Below are positions 1-7,815 of a stretch of 64,000 nt of DNA, in pieces (position 1 is the first letter of the stretch; every line of letters starts with the position of its first letter). Below the pieces are notes generated by a model. It saw nothing but the letters and a program-made list of their open reading frames with translations, searched no databases and was not told where the DNA came from. The translations under genes were made by a program, and so were the position numbers. This DNA is from Gottfriedia acidiceleris (GTDB lineage Bacteria; Bacillota; Bacilli; Bacillales; Bacillaceae_G): the NCBI RefSeq assembly GCF_004138285.1, contig NZ_SCFN01000005.1:620001-684000 (forward strand). Reading direction: 5' to 3'.

Positions 1-321
1 ATCGTTACAAATTATTTAAGTTCGCCAGAAAAAGCCGATGTCGATAGGTCAGGAGATATAAGTAGTTTTGAAGCAGTAATACTTGGAACAGCTGTTTCAA
101 TGAATGCACTTACGAATGGCTTAGGTGTTGGATTAATTGGACTTTCACCATTTGCGATATCTATAGCTGCCAGTATTTTTAGTTTTTTGGCTATTTGGTT
201 AGGAGTCCTTTTAGGAAAAAAAGTCGCCAATGTGAAAATTGGTGGTTGGTCACTTGGACAATTTAGTTCCATTATTAGTGGAATTATATTGGTGCTGATT
301 GCGATACACAATCTCGTTTAA
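1..321 (+). CDS. ytaF: YtaF-like sporulation membrane protein (3' part only)
   Basis: The reading frame is already open at base 1 and ends with TAA at 319-321, so about 106 C-terminal residues are visible. An acidic linker (PEKADVDRSG) is followed by hydrophobic segments and the motif ALTNGLGVGLIGLSP. That arrangement matches my memory of YtaF, a multi-pass membrane protein of the MntP-like fold that is produced during sporulation in Bacillus. An internal ATG at 100 is not the start, since the conserved linker lies upstream of it. A strong terminator follows directly. Its transport substrate, if any, is unknown. The family call is from recollection of the motif and could be another MntP-related protein. 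Confidence 0.7.
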   Translation: MVTNYLSSPEKADVDRSGDISSFEAVILGTAVSMNALTNGLGVGLIGLSPFAISIAASIFSFLAIWLGVLLGKKVANVKIGGWSLGQFSSIISGIILVLIAIHNLV

Positions 322-330
322 TAATAGATA

Positions 331-380
331 AAAGAAAAGAGCTGATGACAATAACTTCGACATCAGCTCTTTTCTTTTTT
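331..380. terminator. Bidirectional terminator
   Basis: A long inverted repeat (AAAGAAAAGAGCTGATG against CATCAGCTCTTTTCTTT) has A-tracts on one side and T-tracts on the other. It lies between the convergent ytaF-like and DUF347 genes and can serve both strands. Confidence 0.9.
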
Positions 381-385
381 AGATA

Positions 386-1207
386 CTATGCGATTGTAGA
401 TTGGGAGACATCTTCTTGTTCATTTTTTACATCCTTCTTTGAAAAAGAAAGATATCCAACTAGAATAATGATGATAATCGACAATACTAGAGTGACCGGC
501 CCACCGCCGAATCCAAGACCACCGTGCTTTTGAGATACAGAGCTCCAATCAGAAAATGATGCTCCAACCGGTCTAGTCATAATGTAAGCAAACCAAAATG
601 AGAAAATTTCATTTAGCTTGAAGAATTTTCTTCCAATAACGGGTATTGCTAATAAAGCTGCGAACAGTAGACCTGATGAAAAATAACCTAAATGCATTGT
701 TGATGCAGTCATGTCACCAGCAGCAGTTCCTAAAGCGAAAGTCCCCATAACAACCGACCAATATAAAATCTCGCGTCGTCGTGTATATATACTGTGTATG
801 GAAAGAGTCTTTTCCATCTTATACCAAATCATAAAAATAATTGCTAACAAGACTGCAAAAAACACCGTTGATGACACGTAAGGAACCCCGAGACCAACGT
901 GTACAACGTCCGCGGCAACTGTACCAAAAACACTAATCATTACAACAGCTAACCAATAAATACTAGGTACATATTTACGTACTTTAAATTGTAGAATTAA
1001 GGACAGAATTAGGACGATTCCTGCTACTGCCACTCCTATCACTGGCGTTAACGTTTTTACGATATAATCGGAAAACACTTCACCCATACCAGTCGTTAAT
1101 AATTTAGTTATCCAAAAAAATATTGTTACCTCTGGAACTTTTTTTAACATATTTTCTATTGGTGGATTTATTGTATTATTTATATGCTTTTGTTTCATCA
1201 TTTCCAT
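386..1207 (-). CDS. DUF347/COG4705 family membrane protein
   Basis: This is a 273-residue integral membrane protein with about eight hydrophobic segments. It carries the repeated signature of the DUF347 (COG4705) family: FWITKLLTTGMGE near residue 31, GTVAADVVHVGLG, GTAAGDMTAS, and FWFAYIMTRPVGASFSDW. These internal repeats suggest a duplicated two-helix unit. The biochemical role of the family is not established to my knowledge; some members respond to metals or acid, but nothing here points to a substrate. The ATG at 1207 has a good GGAGG ribosome binding site eight bases upstream. The gene stands alone and converges on the ytaF-like gene. Confidence 0.75.
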   Translation of the reverse strand: MEMMKQKHINNTINPPIENMLKKVPEVTIFFWITKLLTTGMGEVFSDYIVKTLTPVIGVAVAGIVLILSLILQFKVRKYVPSIYWLAVVMISVFGTVAADVVHVGLGVPYVSSTVFFAVLLAIIFMIWYKMEKTLSIHSIYTRRREILYWSVVMGTFALGTAAGDMTASTMHLGYFSSGLLFAALLAIPVIGRKFFKLNEIFSFWFAYIMTRPVGASFSDWSSVSQKHGGLGFGGGPVTLVLSIIIIILVGYLSFSKKDVKNEQEDVSQSTIA

Positions 1208-1366
1208 TTCATAATCCTCCTTACTGGATTTAAATATAATGTAAACAAGTTTTATGAAAGTAAAATGAAAATGGTATGTAATTTAGTAAAATCCATAATT
1301 TAGAAATTATAGTTGTTTATCCAATCGTATTCTATTAGAATCAACTAAAAGAAAATGGGTGATAAA

Positions 1367-2380
1367 ATGATTAAGTATCCAGTGTTAAAAAGTGGTGCAA
1401 CGATAGGGGTGACCGCACCATCATCAGGCTTAAAAGAGCAGTTCCACGAATTGATGAAGCAGTCCATTAAACGCATGGAAAGAGACGGATATAAAGTGGA
1501 ATGTGGAGATGTTGTTTGGACGCAGGACAAAGCAAAATCAGCTAATGCTAACAAACGTGCAAATGAATTAAATTTAATGATGAATAATGAGAAAATAGAT
1601 TTAATTTTTCCGCCGTGGGGTGGCGAGCTTGCAATCGAAATTCTTGATAAATTGGCATTCGAAAGCTATAAAGAAAAATGGATTTTAGGATATTCTGATA
1701 CGAGTATTATTTTATTAGCATTTACTTTAATAACAGGGGTTGCTACTGCTCACGGAACGAATTTAATCGATTTAAGAGGAGAATATTCTGATAAAACAAC
1801 TGCTATGTGGCAGAAGGTGTTATCAACTAAATCCGGTGGCTCCATCACTCAAACTTCATCCGAATTGTTCCAAGTAAAATGGCAGCATGAAAATCCAACA
1901 CCATATGTATTTCATTTGTCCAAAAAAACAAAGTGGAAAACTACATCGAATAAAGATGAGAAAATCAAAGGAAGATTGCTAGGTGGATGTATTGATGTGA
2001 TTAGACATCTTGTCGGAACTCCTTATGGAGATGTACGTTCATTTAGAAGTAAATACATTGAAGAGGATCCAATCATTTGGTATTTCGAGAATTGCGAATT
2101 AAATACAACAGATTTAAGAAGATCCTTAGTACAAATGAAACTTGCAGGATGGTTTGAAAATTGCTCTGGGATATTATTTGGACGTAGTGCGGCAAATCAA
2201 ACAGTAGATAACTATTCAATTGAAGATGTATATAATGAGTTAAATGAAGAATTAGCAATCCCAATAATTTACGATATCGATTGCGGGCATGTGCCGCCTC
2301 AAATTACATTAATTAATGGTGCATTTGCAGAAGTAGACGTAAATGGTGGAAAAGGTGTAATTGTTCAGTCTTTTATTTAA
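1367..2380 (+). CDS. S66 family serine carboxypeptidase (MccF/LD-carboxypeptidase-like)
   Basis: This is a 337-residue cytoplasmic peptidase of family S66, which includes LD-carboxypeptidase and the microcin C self-immunity protein MccF. The expected catalytic triad is present: Ser110 in GYSDTS, Glu241 in YFENCE and His308 in DCGHVPPQ. Family members remove C-terminal residues from murein peptides or cleave peptide-nucleotide antibiotics; which applies here cannot be told from the sequence. I prefer ATG 1367 over the in-frame ATG at 1355. The earlier ATG lies inside the sequence GGGTGAT, which serves as the ribosome binding site for 1367. The gene appears monocistronic. No signal peptide is visible, which fits MccF-like enzymes. 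Confidence 0.85.
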   Translation: MIKYPVLKSGATIGVTAPSSGLKEQFHELMKQSIKRMERDGYKVECGDVVWTQDKAKSANANKRANELNLMMNNEKIDLIFPPWGGELAIEILDKLAFESYKEKWILGYSDTSIILLAFTLITGVATAHGTNLIDLRGEYSDKTTAMWQKVLSTKSGGSITQTSSELFQVKWQHENPTPYVFHLSKKTKWKTTSNKDEKIKGRLLGGCIDVIRHLVGTPYGDVRSFRSKYIEEDPIIWYFENCELNTTDLRRSLVQMKLAGWFENCSGILFGRSAANQTVDNYSIEDVYNELNEELAIPIIYDIDCGHVPPQITLINGAFAEVDVNGGKGVIVQSFI

Positions 2381-2387
2381 AAATACA

Positions 2388-2422
2388 AAAAAGCGTTTTT
2401 TTATAGATGAACGCTTATTTTA
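2388..2422 (+). terminator. Weak terminator after S66 peptidase
   Basis: AAGCGTT at 2391-2397 pairs with AACGCTT at 2410-2416 and is followed by a short T-rich run. The stem is only seven base pairs. Confidence 0.5.
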
Positions 2423-2565
2423 TATTAAAATTTAAAAAAGAAAACTTTGGATTTTTTACTGGTGATACAGGCACTCATTTATTAGAAATTAATGATAGAG
2501 GTAGATTTATCCGTTTTCTAAATGATACGAATCATATTAATGATCTAGTAGAGGTGGCAAAATGA
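2407..2565 (+). CDS. Small ORF of 52 codons overlapping the NUDIX start
   Basis: The ORF encodes 52 residues of plausible composition (for example KKENFGFFTGDTGTHLLEIN and RGRFIRFLND). It ends in an ATGA overlap with the NUDIX gene, an arrangement typical of translational coupling. Against it, the ATG lies in the loop of the preceding terminator hairpin and no good ribosome binding site is visible. It may be the 3' remnant of a longer lost gene rather than a complete one. I do not recognise the family. Confidence 0.35.
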   Translation: MNAYFILKFKKENFGFFTGDTGTHLLEINDRGRFIRFLNDTNHINDLVEVAK

Positions 2566-2972
2566 AAAAGGTCAATGTTGTTTATGCGCTTATATTTGAT
2601 GAAGTAAATAATAGTGTCTTAATGGTACAAAATGAAAATGGTGTTTGGACCTTACCTGGTGGTGCAGTAGAAGAAAATGAAACGTTAAAACAAGCAGTAG
2701 TACGAGAGGCGTTTGAGGAAACAGGTTTAGAAGTGGAAGTAGGTAATATTGTCGCGATTAATGAAGCTTTTTTTCCTGAAAGAGGACATCATGCGATTTT
2801 GATTACATTTAGCGCGAGAATAATCGGTGGTGATTTAGTAATTTCACATGAAGAGGAAATCCTACAAATTAAGTGGATTGATCTTCAAACTGCAAATCAA
2901 TTAATGCCCTATCATAAGTCAGGAATCGAAAAATTATTAGAGTCATCTGTTCCTTATATATTTCAAGGGTAA
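2562..2972 (+). CDS. NUDIX hydrolase
   Basis: This is a 136-residue soluble hydrolase. The complete NUDIX box (G-x5-E-x7-RE-U-x-EE-x-GU) runs from about residue 35 to 57, reading GAVEENE...REAFEETGL. Enzymes of this size hydrolyse nucleoside diphosphates linked to another moiety, such as oxidised nucleotides, nucleotide sugars or caps. The substrate cannot be deduced here. The ATG is preceded by GAGGTGG. It overlaps the preceding small ORF by four bases. An imperfect hairpin follows. Confidence 0.9.
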   Translation: MKKVNVVYALIFDEVNNSVLMVQNENGVWTLPGGAVEENETLKQAVVREAFEETGLEVEVGNIVAINEAFFPERGHHAILITFSARIIGGDLVISHEEEILQIKWIDLQTANQLMPYHKSGIEKLLESSVPYIFQG

Positions 2973-2992
2973 ATAAATTAGATAATTTTATT

Positions 2993-3029
2993 AGAGACTA
3001 GGTGGGACTACTAAGTGACTTAGTCTCTT
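2993..3029 (+). terminator. Possible terminator hairpin
   Basis: AGAGACTA and TAGTCTCT form an eight-pair stem around a 20-base loop that itself has a smaller repeat. The tail TAAAATC is poor in T, so this may be a processing or stabilising hairpin instead. Confidence 0.4.
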
Positions 3030-3169
3030 AAAATCGTTCTTGTCTCCTAACCCCCTGCCTTTAATCCTGCCTTTTTTGTCTTGTATAAGTGCTTAAAAGA
3101 CTATAACATAGTAATATTATGGCATAATAAAAGAAAGTCAAATTAATAAATAGAATCAGGAGCAGTAAA

Positions 3170-3916
3170 ATGATTATCAATAATGAACAAGAATTAGAAG
3201 CTTTAAAAAAGATAGGCCGTATCGTAGCGTTAGCGAGAGAAGAAATGAAGGCAAGAGCTGTCGTTGGAATGACAACAAAAGAATTAGATGAAATCGGTAG
3301 AAAAGTTTTAGAAGAGCATGGTGCAACTTCAGCGCCACAAAAAGAGTATGATTTTCCTGGCACAACATGTATTAGTGTTAATGAAGAAGTAGCTCATGGC
3401 ATTCCAGGAGACAGAGTACTTCAAGATGGTGATTTAGTTAATGTCGATGTGTCAGCAGCATTAGATGGATACTATGCAGACACTGGAATCTCTTTCGTAG
3501 TTGGGAAAGGTGATTTACTAAAAGAGAAGCTTTGTAAAGTTGCAGAAGATGCATTTTGGGCTGCAATGAAAAAAACAAAAGCAGGTTCAAAGCAAAACCA
3601 AATTGGAAGAGCAGTATATAATGAAGCAAGTAAAAATGGTTTAAATGTAATTGAAAATCTAACAGGCCACGGAATTGGAAAAAGCCTTCACGAAAGCCCA
3701 CAACATATATTAAGTTATTTCGATCCAATGGATAAAGCCTTATTAAAGGACGGTCTTGTATTAGCAGTAGAGCCATTTATCTCTGCAAATGCAGACCACA
3801 TTATCGAGTCAGGAGATGGCTGGACATTTGTGACGCCAGATAAGAGTTTAGTTGCCCAATGCGAACATACAATTGTTGTAACAAAAGGTGAGCCAATAAT
3901 CTTAACTCAGATTTAA
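3170..3916 (+). CDS. map: Methionine aminopeptidase type I (MapB/YflG-like)
   Basis: This cytoplasmic enzyme removes the N-terminal methionine from nascent proteins. The 248-residue length is that of type Ia enzymes. All expected catalytic and dinuclear-metal residues are visible: His76, Asp93 in VDVSA, Asp104 in YADTG, His167 in GHGIG, His174, Glu201 in VEPF and Glu232 in QCEHT. It is not in a ribosomal-protein operon. By analogy with B. subtilis it is therefore more likely the second, stand-alone copy (mapB, yflG) than mapA. The ATG follows a CAGGAG ribosome binding site. A strong terminator follows directly. Confidence 0.93.
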   Translation: MIINNEQELEALKKIGRIVALAREEMKARAVVGMTTKELDEIGRKVLEEHGATSAPQKEYDFPGTTCISVNEEVAHGIPGDRVLQDGDLVNVDVSAALDGYYADTGISFVVGKGDLLKEKLCKVAEDAFWAAMKKTKAGSKQNQIGRAVYNEASKNGLNVIENLTGHGIGKSLHESPQHILSYFDPMDKALLKDGLVLAVEPFISANADHIIESGDGWTFVTPDKSLVAQCEHTIVVTKGEPIILTQI

Positions 3917-3922
3917 GAAATA

Positions 3923-3960
3923 GGAAAAGCGAAGAATTTAAGTTCTTCGCTTTTCTTTTT
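3923..3960. terminator. Strong terminator (map / VOC convergent)
   Basis: GAAAAGCGAAGAA and TTCTTCGCTTTTC form a near-perfect stem with flanking A and T tracts. It lies between convergent genes and can act on both strands. Confidence 0.9.
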
Positions 3961-3964
3961 CTGG

Positions 3965-4363
3965 TTACACTTGCTTAGAATAATTTAACTCCCAAGTAAA
4001 TCCATTTTTATCCTTTACTACAGCAAATCTAGAATTCCAAAATGTGTCTTGAAGCTCCATATGTATTTCTCCGTCTTTTGATAACTTTTCATAAATTGAA
4101 TTAATTTCATCTTCAGAGCTCATGTCAAGCGTTGTCCAAACATTATCACCTTTAATTAATGGTCTAAAAGCATCTGCAAAATAAATTACACAGTTTTCAT
4201 TGATATGTAATTCTGCGTGTATGTATTTTCCTTCGTGCCCTTTAAACATTTCCATACCATCGCCGGTTTGTGTGTTTTTAATTTCTCCACCAAAGATTTG
4301 TTTGTAGTACTCCAGTTCTTCTTTACAGTTTTCAACGTAAATATGAGGTAAAATCTTTTTCAT
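3965..4363 (-). CDS. VOC/PhnB-like metalloenzyme superfamily protein
   Basis: This 132-residue protein is of the PhnB/3-demethylubiquinone-methyltransferase-like branch of the vicinal-oxygen-chelate fold. N-terminal LPHIYVENCKEELEYYKQIFGGEI, FKGHEGKYIHAELHI in the middle and DKNGFTWELNY at the C-terminus are typical. The fold supports varied metal-dependent reactions or ligand sequestration; no function can be assigned. The in-frame ATG at 4381 is less likely, because the GAGGAG that serves ATG 4363 lies between the two. The gene is single and divergent from the ABC-F locus. Confidence 0.75.
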   Translation of the reverse strand: MKKILPHIYVENCKEELEYYKQIFGGEIKNTQTGDGMEMFKGHEGKYIHAELHINENCVIYFADAFRPLIKGDNVWTTLDMSSEDEINSIYEKLSKDGEIHMELQDTFWNSRFAVVKDKNGFTWELNYSKQV

Positions 4364-4448
4364 TTTTTTCTCCTCTTTCATTTGAATATTTATGTATGAA
4401 TTGCGAACAATAACTCACAGTTTTAAGTATAGCCAAATAGAATAGGTA

Positions 4449-4477
4449 TTGTGCTAAAAGTTAAAATATTTTATAAT
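4449..4477 (+). promoter_or_regulatory. SigA-type promoter of the ABC-F locus
   Basis: TTGTGC at 4449-4454 and a perfect TATAAT at 4472-4477 are separated by 17 bases. Transcription would start near 4484, just before the leader ORF ribosome binding site. Confidence 0.65.
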
Positions 4478-4515
4478 TTAAATAAATTTAAGTTCGAAAG
4501 GGAGGTGTAGAAAAG

Positions 4516-4677
4516 ATGTTACGTTTTCAAATGGTTTGCGCACAAATGATAGAATTTTTATATTATTGTCGTGCAAAATTTGCGTTTTTAGCTGTTAACA
4601 GGATACGTCTGTCCATTTTTAACAAATTAACAACTCAAATAAAACGAAAACGTACTCTTTCCTACGACTTCAATTGA
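4516..4677 (+). CDS. Leader peptide ORF upstream of ABC-F gene
   Basis: This 53-codon ORF has an excellent ribosome binding site (GGGAGGTG at 4500-4507) and lies between the promoter and an attenuator hairpin. The product begins MLRFQMVCAQ and has a basic stretch near its end (QIKRKRT). Upstream ORFs of this type regulate ABC-F and Erm resistance genes: an antibiotic-stalled ribosome in the leader changes RNA folding and prevents termination. A small GTGTG-ATTA-CACAC hairpin at 4688-4701 follows its stop codon. The sequence shows position, ribosome binding site and terminator; induction by antibiotics is inference. Confidence 0.6.
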   Translation: MLRFQMVCAQMIEFLYYCRAKFAFLAVNRIRLSIFNKLTTQIKRKRTLSYDFN

Positions 4678-4721
4678 TAAAATAATCGTGTGATTACACA
4701 CTTCTATTTAAATCATTTTTT

Positions 4722-4757
4722 AAGCCATGGATGGGTTCATTAGTCTATGGCTTTTTT
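4722..4757 (+). terminator. Attenuator terminator before ABC-F gene
   Basis: AAGCCAT at 4722-4728 pairs with ATGGCTT at 4747-4753 and is followed by a T run. It lies after the leader ORF and about 40 bases before the ABC-F start, so it would end transcription prematurely unless disrupted. Confidence 0.65.
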
Positions 4758-4794
4758 CTATGGATTGGTACGGAAGATAGAAGGAGATTTAATC

Positions 4795-6675
4795 ATGATT
4801 GCATGTAGTATAGAAAAAATTTCAAAAATGTTTGGTGGAAATTCACTTTTTACGGAATTATCATTTCAAATACATCAAGGTAGCCGTGTAGGTTTAGTGG
4901 GAGCAAATGGAAGCGGTAAAACTAGTATTTTTAAACTTTTAACTGGTATAGAAGCACCTGACACTGGTTCAATTCATTTTAAAAAAGGATTAAAAACGGG
5001 GTACTTAGCTCAAATTCCTGTGTTTCCAGATGAGATGACTAGTAGGGATGTATTATTAACGGTTTTTGAAGAATTACGAAAAATAGAAAATGAAATGAAG
5101 CAATTAGAAATAAAGATGTCTAATACGGTAGATGAACGTACCTTAGAACAATTGCTAGTAAGTTATGGATCATTACAAGAGAAATTTAGTAACAACGGTG
5201 GTTACGAAATGGAAGCTTCACTTGCAAAAATTACAAATGGATTAGGTATCACCGACTTACTTACAAAACAATTTACTTCTTTAAGTGGTGGAGAAAAAAC
5301 AAAAATTGGATTAGGGATCGTCCTTTTACAACAACCTGATTTACTATTACTCGATGAACCAACGAATCACCTGGATTTATCCGCTATTGAGTGGTTAGGT
5401 TCATACTTAAAGGAGTATGAAGGAACGATTATTGTCATTTCGCATGATCGCTATTTTTTAGATGAAGTAGTCAATCATATTTTAGAATTAGAAGATGGTG
5501 AAATTAACGTCTACCATACGAATTATTCACAATATGTTATTCAAAAAGAAGAAAGATTACTCAAAGAGTTCCAGGCCTATGAAGAGCAGCAAAAGAAGAT
5601 ACAAAAAATGAAAGAAACAATCAAACGCTTAAGAGAATGGGCTAATCAAGCAAATCCACCGAATGCCGGTTTGCATAGAAGAGCTAGAAGTATGGAAAAA
5701 GCGCTTGAACGAATTGAGAGATTAAAACGCCCGATATTACAAAAAAAGAAAATGGCATTTCAGTTAGAGGAATCTGGTCGTAGTGGAAAAGATGTAATTG
5801 TTGCAGAAAATCTTTCGAAATCATTTGCGGACAAAGTTTTATTTAATCAGCTTAACTTCTCATTATACTATGGCGAAAGAGCAGTTATTGTAGGAGATAA
5901 TGGGACGGGTAAATCAACTTTGTTGAAGATGATTTTAGGTCAGTCATCAATCGACGAAGGAAAAATAAAACTGGGTAGTAACGTAAAAATCGGTTATTTA
6001 TCACAACATTACGAACCAGTTCATTTGGATCACACAGTACTTCAGGAATTCAAAGAAGAAGTACATGTTACAGAAGGTGAAGCACGTAATATATTAGCTG
6101 GCTTTTTATTTTATGGCTATATGGTCTATCGTAAAGTAAGTCAACTTAGTGGTGGAGAGAGAATGAGATTAAGATTGGCTCAACTTATGTATCAAGATAT
6201 TAATTTATTAATCGTAGATGAGCCTACTAACCATTTAGATATTGAATCTCGAGAAGTATTAGAAGACGCACTTGAAAAATTCAAAGGAACGATTCTTTCT
6301 GTCTCGCATGACCGTTATTTCATTAACAAGCTATTTTCAAAAATTTATTGGCTAGACAATGGTGGTCTTTTCGAATTTATTGATGAATACCATATTGCTA
6401 AAGAAAAAATGACTATTTATCGAAATAATCGAGAAAAAGAAAAAGTAATCAAAACAAATTCGTATTCTAAACCGATAAAATCGAAAACAAAAATGCGAAG
6501 GATAGAAGACATTGAAAATGAAATCTATTCTTTAGAAGAAACAATCAGTGAAATCAATAAACAAATGTTGCTTGAAATTGATCTAAACATTTTACAGAAT
6601 TATCAGCGAGAACTTGAAGAATTAGACTTAAAAAGTATTGCTTTATATAAAGAACTTGAAGAATGGATTGAATAA
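4795..6675 (+). CDS. ABC-F family ATPase (ribosome-protection type)
   Basis: This 626-residue soluble protein has two ABC ATPase domains and no membrane segments. ABC1 has Walker A GANGSGKT (36-43), signature LSGGEKTK (about 163) and LDEPTNHLD (about 186). A charged helical interdomain linker (about 245-315) would reach into the ribosome. ABC2 has GDNGTGKS (about 367), LSGGERMR (about 450) and VDEPTNHLD. A coiled-coil C-terminal extension follows from about 568. ABC-F proteins bind the ribosomal E site and relieve stalling or displace peptidyl-transferase antibiotics. The leader ORF and attenuator upstream favour an inducible resistance role over housekeeping. I reject the in-frame ATG at 4747, which sits inside the terminator stem. 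ATG 4795 has the site AAGGAG. I cannot assign a named resistance gene. Confidence 0.88.
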   Translation: MIACSIEKISKMFGGNSLFTELSFQIHQGSRVGLVGANGSGKTSIFKLLTGIEAPDTGSIHFKKGLKTGYLAQIPVFPDEMTSRDVLLTVFEELRKIENEMKQLEIKMSNTVDERTLEQLLVSYGSLQEKFSNNGGYEMEASLAKITNGLGITDLLTKQFTSLSGGEKTKIGLGIVLLQQPDLLLLDEPTNHLDLSAIEWLGSYLKEYEGTIIVISHDRYFLDEVVNHILELEDGEINVYHTNYSQYVIQKEERLLKEFQAYEEQQKKIQKMKETIKRLREWANQANPPNAGLHRRARSMEKALERIERLKRPILQKKKMAFQLEESGRSGKDVIVAENLSKSFADKVLFNQLNFSLYYGERAVIVGDNGTGKSTLLKMILGQSSIDEGKIKLGSNVKIGYLSQHYEPVHLDHTVLQEFKEEVHVTEGEARNILAGFLFYGYMVYRKVSQLSGGERMRLRLAQLMYQDINLLIVDEPTNHLDIESREVLEDALEKFKGTILSVSHDRYFINKLFSKIYWLDNGGLFEFIDEYHIAKEKMTIYRNNREKEKVIKTNSYSKPIKSKTKMRRIEDIENEIYSLEETISEINKQMLLEIDLNILQNYQRELEELDLKSIALYKELEEWIE

Positions 6676-6819
6676 GAAATTATGGTAAGTGTTTAATATA
6701 GGATTCATCTAAACTTATAGGCAAAAACATCAATTAAATAAATGAGGCAAAGTACTTGCTCGTGCCTTGAATAGAATTAATAAGTTATAGGGATATGATT
6801 CTATTGAGGTGGTGAGTAT

Positions 6820-7737
6820 ATGATTTATGATGAACTATATAGCAGATATCCTGGACCGGGATATGCACAACCAGGACATGGACCAGGTCAAGGACATGGA
6901 CCGGGTCAAGGACAGGGACACGGTCCAGGATATGGACCAGGTCAAGGACATGGACCAGGACACGGACCAGGACATGGACCAGGACATGGGCCAGGACACG
7001 GACCAGGACATGGACCAGGACACGGACCAGGACATGGACCAGGACATGGACCAGGACACGGACCAGGACATGGACCAGGACACGGACCAGGACATGGACC
7101 AGGACATGGACCAGGACACGGACCAGGACATGGACCAGGACACGGACCAGGACATGGACCAGGACATGGACCAGGACACGGACCAGGACATGGACCAGGA
7201 CACGGACCAGGACATGGACCAGGACATGGACCAGGACACGGACCAGGACATGGACCAGGACACGGACCAGGACATGGACCAGGACATGGACCAGGACACG
7301 GACCAGGACATGGACCAGGACACGGACCAGGACATGGACCAGGACATGGACCAGGACACGGACCAGGACATGGACCAGGACACGGACCAGGACATGGACC
7401 AGGACATGGACCAGGACACGGACCAGGACATGGACCAGGACACGGACCAGGACATGGACCAGGACATGGACCAGGACACGGACCAGGACATGGACCAGGA
7501 CACGGACCAGGACATGGACCAGGACATGGACCAGGACACGGACCAGGACATGGACCAGGACACGGACCAGGACATGGACCAGGACATGGACCAGGACACG
7601 GACCAGGACATGGACCATGGCACGGACCGGGACATGGGTTTCCAGGACCAGGAGGTTTTTGGTCAGGCGGATATTATATCCTACATGGTAGAAGATGGTA
7701 TTTTATTCCTGGAGTCGGATGGGTTGTTGTATTATAA
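6820..7737 (+). CDS. Gly-Pro-Gly-His repeat protein with hydrophobic C-terminal cap
   Basis: This 305-residue protein starts MIYDELYSRYPGPGY and then consists of about 55 tandem GPGH tetrapeptides, with GQ/GY variants only in the first repeats. It ends in an aromatic, non-repetitive tail (GFWSGGYYIL, RRWYFIPGVGWVVVL). The site GAGGTGGTG precedes the ATG. The composition (half glycine, quarter proline, quarter histidine) suggests an extended, metal-binding or structural protein. The GPG spacing does not give a collagen Gly-X-Y triplet. The aromatic tail resembles short Bacillus spore-coat or surface proteins, but I do not recognise a family. Function as a spore or surface polymer is inference. 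Other long open frames over this repeat are by-products of its lack of stop codons. Confidence 0.75.
   Translation: MIYDELYSRYPGPGYAQPGHGPGQGHGPGQGQGHGPGYGPGQGHGPGHGPGHGPGHGPGHGPGHGPGHGPGHGPGHGPGHGPGHGPGHGPGHGPGHGPGHGPGHGPGHGPGHGPGHGPGHGPGHGPGHGPGHGPGHGPGHGPGHGPGHGPGHGPGHGPGHGPGHGPGHGPGHGPGHGPGHGPGHGPGHGPGHGPGHGPGHGPGHGPGHGPGHGPGHGPGHGPGHGPGHGPGHGPGHGPGHGPGHGPGHGPGHGPGHGPGHGPGHGPWHGPGHGFPGPGGFWSGGYYILHGRRWYFIPGVGWVVVL
6950..7620 (+). repeat. 12-bp tandem repeat with 60-bp higher-order period
   Basis: The 12-bp unit GGACCAGGACAY encodes Gly-Pro-Gly-His. The His codons follow a fixed CAC-CAT-CAT-CAC-CAT order, giving a 60-bp super-unit repeated about ten times with almost no differences (one G at 6990 in the first copy). 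Such homogeneity implies recent expansion by unequal exchange or slippage, and copy number is probably variable. Confidence 0.97.
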
Positions 7738-7747
7738 AAAATAATTT

Positions 7748-7775
7748 AGCTGATTATCTTTTTAATCAGCTCTTA
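7748..7775 (+). terminator. Hairpin after GPGH gene
   Basis: AGCTGATTA pairs with TAATCAGCT around a T-rich loop, but the following tract is only weakly T-rich. Confidence 0.5.
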
Positions 7776-7815
7776 CATAATTAATCGAAAAAAATTACTT
7801 AATTAGAAGATCAAA

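Noticed and set aside
4747-4794. In-frame upstream ATG for the ABC-F protein
   Set aside because: The ATG is inside the attenuator stem and has no ribosome binding site; ATG 4795 has AAGGAG.
6785-7744. Long alternative ORFs on both strands over the GPGH repeat
   Set aside because: They arise because the 12-bp unit lacks stops; only the plus frame at 6820 has a ribosome binding site and a sensible non-repetitive tail.
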